NCBI GenBank assembly: GCA_031254385.1
Contig: JAIRUO010000061.1
Span: 1-26,533 of the forward strand
Direction of reading: 5' to 3'
From: Treponema sp.
Lineage (GTDB): Bacteria; Spirochaetota; Spirochaetia; Treponematales; Breznakiellaceae
DNA: 26,533 nucleotides
Positions 20,860-26,533 of the stretch are shown in pieces (within the stretch, counting starts at the first letter, position 1; each line of letters opens with the position of its first letter). The position numbers and the translations under genes were made by a program. The notes beneath the pieces are model-generated. The model was not told where the DNA came from and did no database searches. It saw only the letters and a program-made list of their open reading frames with translations.

Positions 20860-23021
20860 CAGACAGCCCCTTGCGTTAGTTTGTTTCGTGTATTTTCAAA
20901 TTCCTCCGTATAATCGCCGATGCCGTCTTCATTCATGGTTTCCCAAATATCCAATGCTTGTTGCCATGTCGCTTGGGCTGCTTGAAGCCGTTCTGTCTGC
21001 TCATAGAGTAAACCAAAACGATAGAGCTGGGAGGCAAGGTTATTTCTACTGCGGCTATCATCCGGGTTTTGTCCAAGAAGCTTTTTCCGTATATCCAATG
21101 CACGGTTGTATAACGGTTCGGCTTCCGTATAACGCTGCATTTTTCGATACATGCTGCCAAGGTTATTGAGTGCAAGAGCAAGTGAGCCTTCATATAGCTC
21201 TAGGTTTTCCGCTGCTAGCTTTTCGCGCAGGCTAATCAATTTGAAGTATAGCGGTTCGGCTTCTTCATATTTTTCCATGTCATGAAGCAAATAAACCAAA
21301 TCGAGTAAGGTGCTGTTATAAGAGTCTGTATACATCGGTATATTAATCATCAGCCGCCCATAAACAACCAGCGCTTTCTTGTACAGCTCTTCGGCCTCGG
21401 GATAGCGCTGGGTGGTTTTGTACAATAATGCCAGATTGTTGCAGCTCCCTGCCAGATCCGGCTCGAAAGCAGCGGGGCTTTCCTTGGCCAGCCTCCCACG
21501 AATACCCAGCGCTTTCTTGTACAGCTCTTCGGCCTCGGGATAGCGCTGGGTGGTATAGTACAATGATGCCAGGTTGTTGCAGCTCAGTGCCAGATACGGC
21601 TCGAAAGCCGCGGGCCTTTCCTTGGCCAGCCGCCCATAAACAGCCAGCGCTTTCTTGTACAGCTCTTCGGCCTCGGGATAGCGCTGGGTGGTTTTGTACA
21701 ATAATGCCAGGTTGTTGCAGCTCAGTGCCAGATACGGCTCGAAAGCCGCGGGGCTTTCCTTGGCCAGCCTCTCACGAATACCCAGCGCTTTCTTGTACAG
21801 CTCTTCGGCCTCCTTAAAACGATGTAATCCGTTATAGCAAATTGCGATCAAATTACAAGAGAAAGCAATTTCGTCTTCTTCTTTTTCTTCACTTTCGAGC
21901 CAATGCAAATATAACTGTGCATATTCTAAGGCTTTTCCAAAATGATTCTGCTTGTACAGATAAACGGCATACAAACGCAGCGATTTCCGTTCAAGTCCCC
22001 AGTCCTTTTCCAGTTTTATTGCCTTTTCAAAATTATGCTCAATTTCTGTAAAGCGGTTAGGCTTCTCTATTTTCATTTTCAACACATTCACGCGTAATAG
22101 CCGATTCTCCACAAGAGCCTGCCTGATTTTTTTCTCTTCATCTGATTTTTCTTGCTCAAGTACCTCTTCCTGCTCCAGTTCCTCTTCCTTCAGTGCCTGA
22201 TCCGCCCCATCAATATCCCCTTCTTCCAAACATTGTCGGGCTAACATATAGCGTTGGGAATATACCCCAGTACCATCCTTCTCCAATAAAGAGCTTGCTG
22301 TTGTAATGACATTCATTTGCAAACTGTGTATAGTTTCTTCTCTCTCTTTTTTTCGTCTGCTAACATCAGGGTATGCTGCCCAAGCTTCCTCATCATCACG
22401 GTCTTTTTGCATACGCTTACGCAATGACCAATATTCTATATCCAATCTGGCATATTCTTCCTTCAATGCAGTAAGGTTCTTGTTGTTGAATATCATTGGT
22501 ATATTATCAAGGGTCAGTGTCGTTAATTCTTTATCGTCCAATATTAGGGAAGAACCTTTCACGTCAACTTTGATATGTTCCAGCCCCAATGACTTTAACT
22601 GTAACACGACATTCAGCTTAACGGTGTCAATGTGGGTATATTTGCTGTTAAAGTGGCCAAGCTCGTTCCGCAGCTTGTCCATGAACGCCAGAGCGGTATC
22701 CTCCGGTTGGTTTCTGTCAAGCTGTTTATAATAGGTGATGATTTTGGGCGTTTTCTTTTCATGGAAAGCAGCATAAGCGGCTTCAAATTCCGCCCTTGCG
22801 CGGTCTTGGGGCTCGTCATGAAAAATGATATAGAACAATTCGCTGTTTTGTGCGGCTTCGACATCCTCGGCAAAGTCGCCTTCTCCGCTAATGTTAAGCT
22901 GAAAGTAGATATTCTGCGACGCATAACGGTCGTTAAGGTCGGCGACAAATGCGCCAAGTTCAGCAAGGTCGCGCTCAAGCTCCCGTAAAGAAGAGGTAAG
23001 GAATAATTTAATTTTTTTCAT
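20859..23021 (-). CDS. DUF4062-like domain plus TPR-repeat protein
   Basis: A 720-residue protein. Residues 1-115 resemble DUF4062 (KIKLFLTSSLRELERDL, then ELFYIIFHDEPQDRARAEFEAA). Residues 200-300 are a charged helical linker, and 320-700 are kinesin-light-chain-like TPR repeats. Three consecutive repeats of 46 residues (about 403-557) are nearly identical in protein and DNA, a sign of recent tandem duplication. A perfect GGAGG lies 5 bases before the ATG. By analogy with STAND-type immune proteins the repeats would sense and the N-terminus act or recruit, but no ATPase domain is present here, so it probably works with the neighbouring proteins. Its base composition is richer in G+C over the repeats than the flanking genes. 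Confidence 0.85.
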   Translation of the reverse strand: MKKIKLFLTSSLRELERDLAELGAFVADLNDRYASQNIYFQLNISGEGDFAEDVEAAQNSELFYIIFHDEPQDRARAEFEAAYAAFHEKKTPKIITYYKQLDRNQPEDTALAFMDKLRNELGHFNSKYTHIDTVKLNVVLQLKSLGLEHIKVDVKGSSLILDDKELTTLTLDNIPMIFNNKNLTALKEEYARLDIEYWSLRKRMQKDRDDEEAWAAYPDVSRRKKEREETIHSLQMNVITTASSLLEKDGTGVYSQRYMLARQCLEEGDIDGADQALKEEELEQEEVLEQEKSDEEKKIRQALVENRLLRVNVLKMKIEKPNRFTEIEHNFEKAIKLEKDWGLERKSLRLYAVYLYKQNHFGKALEYAQLYLHWLESEEKEEDEIAFSCNLIAICYNGLHRFKEAEELYKKALGIRERLAKESPAAFEPYLALSCNNLALLYKTTQRYPEAEELYKKALAVYGRLAKERPAAFEPYLALSCNNLASLYYTTQRYPEAEELYKKALGIRGRLAKESPAAFEPDLAGSCNNLALLYKTTQRYPEAEELYKKALVVYGRLMINIPMYTDSYNSTLLDLVYLLHDMEKYEEAEPLYFKLISLREKLAAENLELYEGSLALALNNLGSMYRKMQRYTEAEPLYNRALDIRKKLLGQNPDDSRSRNNLASQLYRFGLLYEQTERLQAAQATWQQALDIWETMNEDGIGDYTEEFENTRNKLTQGAV
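21369..21813 (-). repeat. 138-bp tandem repeat inside TPR gene
   Basis: The word CAGCGCTTTCTTGTACAG begins at 21369, 21507, 21645 and 21783, each exactly 138 bp apart, and the sequence between is almost unchanged. Each unit encodes one 46-residue TPR. The reverse strand of the units has an open frame too, but that is a by-product. Identical copies make unit gain and loss by slippage or recombination likely. Confidence 0.9.
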
Positions 23022-23046
23022 GCGGCCTCCTTTTTTTAAGAAGCTA

Positions 23047-24036
23047 TTAATTTATATATTCAAATATTCGAGGAAGCAATGCACGAGCATCATCTCTTCC
23101 TTGCAAATATAGATTTAAAAGCTTCCTTGCATCTCTTTCTATATCCCGTATGTTCATTTCACGGCTTGGCCGAATAACAAAAATTTTCTCTTCTTGTTCC
23201 ATTTTATTAATCTCTTCCAAGAGAGAATTGTATTGTTTGGGATAATTATCTAAAGTGGCAATCAATTCTGGATACTTTCCATAAAATATTCTAAATAAGA
23301 ATTTTACTATTCCCGAAATATTCTTACTTCTATACTCAAAATCTCTGGTTAAAACAACTACTACTTTATCATATCCTTCCGAAAAAGCTTTATGTACGCC
23401 TATAGGGTCGGATATTGCCCCGTCTAGGTATGCAAAGCCGTCAATATTAACAGGCTTACTCAAAAGCGGCATACTGCTTGATGCTTGCAGCACTTGTACC
23501 AATTCACTGTAGTTATTTCTTTCAAAATATACCACCTTGCCGGTTTCACAATTTGTTGCGCCAATTAAGAACTTTTGTTTTGAGTTTATTAGTGCTTCTT
23601 CATTATATGGATATAGATCTTTGATGGGCGAGTAAAAGAGATAATCAAAATTAAAGACGCTTCCTTTTAAAAGGAATTGTTTTATACCAAAATAATTTGA
23701 ATCATTGGAGTGCATTATGTTAATTCTTGCTGAACGACCTATATGGTTTGCAATATAATTTGCGCCATTAAGGGCACCTGCCGAAACTCCAATTACACAA
23801 CCAAATTCAATGTTGTTTTCCATAAATACATCCAACACACCGGATGAATAAAGGCTCCTTAATGAGCCTCCTTCTAATACAAGAGCAACATTTTGAATTT
23901 GTTCACCGAATTGGTTAGAAGTATACGCTTGCGTCAAGATCGGAATTGTGTAAATAGACGGTCTGTAGAAAATGTATGGCATTAAAAAAATATACGCAAG
24001 AATTAACAATAAAAGATAAGCAATATTTTTCCTCAT
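23047..24036 (-). CDS. Membrane-anchored patatin-like phospholipase
   Basis: A 329-residue patatin of the YjjU/RssA type. Residues 5-25 are one hydrophobic helix, so the enzyme is probably tethered to the cytoplasmic membrane. The oxyanion region reads EGGSLRSLY, the nucleophile elbow is GVSAG (Ser85), and the catalytic aspartate lies in YLDGAISDP, giving a complete Ser-Asp dyad for lipid acyl hydrolysis. The glycine usually found after the arginine (GGxxRG) is Ser here. It is very similar to the patatin upstream of it, from which it differs mainly by the N-terminal anchor. GGGAAGG precedes the ATG. In defence loci patatins kill or halt the cell by degrading membranes; that role is inferred. 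Confidence 0.92.
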   Translation of the reverse strand: MRKNIAYLLLLILAYIFLMPYIFYRPSIYTIPILTQAYTSNQFGEQIQNVALVLEGGSLRSLYSSGVLDVFMENNIEFGCVIGVSAGALNGANYIANHIGRSARINIMHSNDSNYFGIKQFLLKGSVFNFDYLFYSPIKDLYPYNEEALINSKQKFLIGATNCETGKVVYFERNNYSELVQVLQASSSMPLLSKPVNIDGFAYLDGAISDPIGVHKAFSEGYDKVVVVLTRDFEYRSKNISGIVKFLFRIFYGKYPELIATLDNYPKQYNSLLEEINKMEQEEKIFVIRPSREMNIRDIERDARKLLNLYLQGRDDARALLPRIFEYIN

Positions 24037-24081
24037 GTTTATAAGCCTTCCCGGTCAGACAAATTTATTTCTTTACCCATA

Positions 24082-24948
24082 TTAAGCGTTAACTGTTTTG
24101 CTTAAGTATTCAGATACTTGAGAAAGTAAATTTAGAGTATCATCTCTTCCTTGTAAATACAAGTCTACAAGCTTTCTTGCATCTTTCTCTATCTCTTTTA
24201 TGTTCATCTTACGGCTTGGTCGTATAACAAATATTTTCCCTTCCTGTTCCATTTTGTTGATCTCTTCTACCAGAGAATTATATTGATTGCTAGTATCATT
24301 TAATGCTGTAATCAATTCGGGATACTTTCCATAAAATAGCTTAAATAAAATTTTTACCATTCTTGAGAGCTTTTTATTTCTATACTCAAAATCTCTGGTT
24401 AGGATAACCACCACTTTATCATATCCTTCTGAAAACGCTTTATGTACGCCTATAGGATCGGATATTGCCCCATCCAGGTATGCTATACCGTCAATATTAA
24501 CAGGTTTACACACCAACGGTATACTACTTGATGCTTGTAGTGCCTTTACCAATTCATTATAGTTATTCTTTTCAAAATATACCGCCTTGCCAGTTTCACA
24601 ATTTGTTGCGCCAATTAAAAATTTTTGTCTTGAGTTTATTAACGCTTCTTCATTATACGGATATAGATCTTTTATTGGTGAATAAAAGAGATAATCAAAA
24701 TTAAAGATACTTCCTTTTAAAAGAAACTGTTTCATGCCAAAATATTTAGGATCATTCGAGTGCATTATGTTGATTCTTGCAGAACGTCCTATATGTTTGG
24801 CAATGTAATTACCGGCATTAAGAGCACCTGCCGAAACCCCGATAACACAGGAAAACTCCATCCCGTTTTCCATAAACACATCCAACACGCCGGATGTATA
24901 AAGACTTCGTAATGCGCCTCCTTCCAAAACAAGAGCTGCCTTTATCAC
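24082..24948 (-). CDS. Patatin-like phospholipase (soluble paralogue)
   Basis: A 288-residue patatin with the same family core: EGGALRSLY (9-17), GVSAG with Ser39, and DGA with Asp159. It has no membrane helix. Protein and DNA run in parallel with the downstream anchored paralogue along nearly the full length, so this is a tandem duplication. The start is GTG and shares a base with the stop of the STAND ATPase gene (TAGTG), so synthesis is coupled to the ATPase. That arrangement suggests ATPase and lipase form a sensor-effector pair. Confidence 0.92.
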   Translation of the reverse strand: MIKAALVLEGGALRSLYTSGVLDVFMENGMEFSCVIGVSAGALNAGNYIAKHIGRSARINIMHSNDPKYFGMKQFLLKGSIFNFDYLFYSPIKDLYPYNEEALINSRQKFLIGATNCETGKAVYFEKNNYNELVKALQASSSIPLVCKPVNIDGIAYLDGAISDPIGVHKAFSEGYDKVVVILTRDFEYRNKKLSRMVKILFKLFYGKYPELITALNDTSNQYNSLVEEINKMEQEGKIFVIRPSRKMNIKEIEKDARKLVDLYLQGRDDTLNLLSQVSEYLSKTVNA

Positions 24949-26533
24949 TAAGAATCATCCTCCGTAAAACTGCTTAATTTGGCCAGCATATAGTCCGTAT
25001 TTATATGCTGACGTATTATCAACAAAAAAAGTACAAAAAAGATAACAAACCAAAACTCCATAACTACCCTTCCTAAGCCTTCTATCAAGATTAACGCGAA
25101 ATTAGCTCCAATTAGAAGAAAAGCAACGACTATATAAAAGGTCCCCTCTCCTTTTAACCTGTCTGCTGCTTGCCTATTTAGTGAGGTTTTTTTTGCTAAG
25201 ACCAAATGCAATATAGCAACCAGTATCCACTCTATTCCAAGCCATGTTGGCCAAAGCCAATTAATGATTAACGAAAGAAGAACAGAAATTATTCCCCATA
25301 CTAGAACGAGAACACATATCATAAATTCCGGGCTTTTTTTACTCAAGAATATTTTCGCAAAATAGAAAAGATAGTGGTATATATAGAATATAGCTCCCCC
25401 CATTGCAAGCACAGCCAATGCAAGAATATTGGGATCCATTTCATATATCGAAAAGAAATCATATTTTATTACAAAATTGAAAAGAGCAAAGTTTAAAAAG
25501 AAATCTCTTGTGTCAAAATCCTTTATTACATACCATACACATACTCCAACTATCATAGCACAAAGTACCTTCATAAAAGTGCGTATAAGGTTGCTACTCT
25601 TGTCTTCATTGATAGTATGTTTATAATATACAGACACTTCCTCCGTTGCTTCTCCGCCGCTTTCCATCAACTTATTTATTTTATTGCAATAAAATTCTAT
25701 ATTAACCATTATTTGTGCAGATAAGTTTTCGTTGCAACATGATGTTATTTTTTCAATCAAATACTCATGAGATAAGATATATGGACTGTCTTCATTTTTG
25801 TCATGGGTTAGTTCAATAATTTCTTGTTTCTTTAAACTCTCTAATATTGTTTTCACAGTATTCTCAGGCGCAAAAGTAATGTTTTGGAAATCACGTCTGG
25901 TCAATAATCCATTTGAACAACAAAGAGAATAGAGTATTATCATCGCTAACTCCGGCGTTTCCAGTCTTGCCAACATTCTTTCAAGATGGTATTTAAAAAT
26001 TAATTCCATTGTGTCTTCTTCTGTTCTGACTTTTTCTGTTTTATCAGAAAGTACACCCATATATATTTCACGATCCCTTTCTATTTTAAAATAATTTCTT
26101 GCAGCATTTATTTCAATCATTGAGACATTCTCTGGATCAACCAATTCATTGGCAAAAAATTTGTATCGCTCATCGTCTTCTTCTCCACACTCTCCCTTTA
26201 TTTGCTTTAACATACTATCTTTATCCTTAAGTTCGATTTCAGGAAAATAATTTTCATATTCTTCTGGTTTTTTATTTAATTTCTTTAAAACATTAATATA
26301 TTCCTCGTTCGTAAAAACAAAAACAACAGATATAGCTTTTTTTTTAGAATTATCTTGCAAAAAATTTGTGATTTGAGTAAAAGCGTCTTTATATCTTGGT
26401 AGAATTAGTTTTTCAAATTGATCAAATATTATGATCTGGCGTATATTATTTCGCTCATATCTACCATAAATAATATCTAAAATTGTAGTATCAGTAGCTG
26501 TTGGGTGATAAACAAAGTCTGCATTAACATTGG
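24948..26533 (-). CDS. STAND/AAA ATPase with multi-helix membrane C-terminus (partial)
   Basis: The frame is open to the right edge of the window, so the N-terminus lies outside; at least 528 residues are visible. Upstream of the TTG at 26360, the same frame reads NVNADFVYHPTATDTTILD and then RQIIIFDQFEKL, a Walker B of the DQFE type seen in novel STAND and related ATPases. It is followed by a winged-helix-like segment (LLTRRDFQNITFAPENTVK to HEYLIEKI) and then by about seven membrane helices in the C-terminal 220 residues. The P-loop must be beyond the edge. Taking TTG 26360 as the start would cut the ATPase in half. A membrane-embedded ATPase coupled by overlap to phospholipases suggests it activates or positions them. 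Confidence 0.8.
   Translation of the reverse strand, partial: NVNADFVYHPTATDTTILDIIYGRYERNNIRQIIIFDQFEKLILPRYKDAFTQITNFLQDNSKKKAISVVFVFTNEEYINVLKKLNKKPEEYENYFPEIELKDKDSMLKQIKGECGEEDDERYKFFANELVDPENVSMIEINAARNYFKIERDREIYMGVLSDKTEKVRTEEDTMELIFKYHLERMLARLETPELAMIILYSLCCSNGLLTRRDFQNITFAPENTVKTILESLKKQEIIELTHDKNEDSPYILSHEYLIEKITSCCNENLSAQIMVNIEFYCNKINKLMESGGEATEEVSVYYKHTINEDKSSNLIRTFMKVLCAMIVGVCVWYVIKDFDTRDFFLNFALFNFVIKYDFFSIYEMDPNILALAVLAMGGAIFYIYHYLFYFAKIFLSKKSPEFMICVLVLVWGIISVLLSLIINWLWPTWLGIEWILVAILHLVLAKKTSLNRQAADRLKGEGTFYIVVAFLLIGANFALILIEGLGRVVMEFWFVIFFVLFLLIIRQHINTDYMLAKLSSFTEDDS

Noticed and set aside
21428..21817. + strand frame encoding a Cys/Pro-rich protein with 46-residue repeats
   Set aside because: It is the complement of the 138-bp TPR repeats; it has no ribosome site and the repetition comes from the real gene on the - strand.

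Overview
The window looks like a spirochaete chromosome, most likely Treponema or a close relative. The evidence is a flgN-flgK-flgL-fliW-csrA flagellar operon behind a sigma28-type promoter, tRNA genes without an encoded CCA end, and TTGACA-type promoters. Assignment to a named species is not possible from sequence reading alone.

Layout. (1) 1-342: 3' end of a SUMF1/FGE-fold protein gene on the + strand. (2) 519-911: short palindromes, tRNA-Tyr and tRNA-Thr on the - strand, and a good TTGACA promoter. (3) 921-5397: the flagellar filament-junction operon on the - strand (flgN, flgK, flgL, fliW, csrA). (4) 5406-6317: a tRNA cluster on the + strand (His, Arg, Lys, Gly), whose spacers are full of hairpins and direct repeats. 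One repeat is a 300-bp-offset copy of the 3' end of tRNA-His. (5) 6318-6508: a short stretch that may hold a wrecked tyrosine-integrase start. (6) 6509 to the right edge: a visibly AT-richer accessory island with every gene on the - strand, pointing towards the tRNA-Gly end.

The island has two functional blocks. The promoter-proximal block (right edge to 15534) resembles a bacterial NLR-like conflict locus. It holds a STAND/AAA ATPase with a DQFE-type Walker B and a multi-helix membrane C-terminus (cut by the window edge), two tandem patatin-like phospholipases, a DUF4062-like/TPR protein with freshly duplicated 138-bp repeats, a stand-alone DUF4062-like protein, a TIR-NB-ARC-TPR protein split by one in-frame TAA, a TPR protein, and a second TIR-NB-ARC protein that is truncated and has lost its TIR glutamate. 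Most junctions are overlaps of the TGATG/TAATG type or gaps of a few dozen bases.

The second block (15469 to 6509) has its own TTGACA-N17-TACACT promoter and is a compact seven-gene operon: coiled-coil protein, zinc-ribbon/FHA protein, NrdG-like radical SAM enzyme, Clp-type AAA+ ATPase, PP2C phosphatase, Ser/Thr kinase with a large extra C-terminal domain, and a protein with about 12 membrane helices. This is a complete phospho-signalling circuit (writer, eraser, reader) joined to a protein remodeller, a radical enzyme and a membrane protein. I do not recognise the whole set as a named system, and it is the best candidate here for an undescribed one. An immune or stress role is inferred from its neighbours, not shown.
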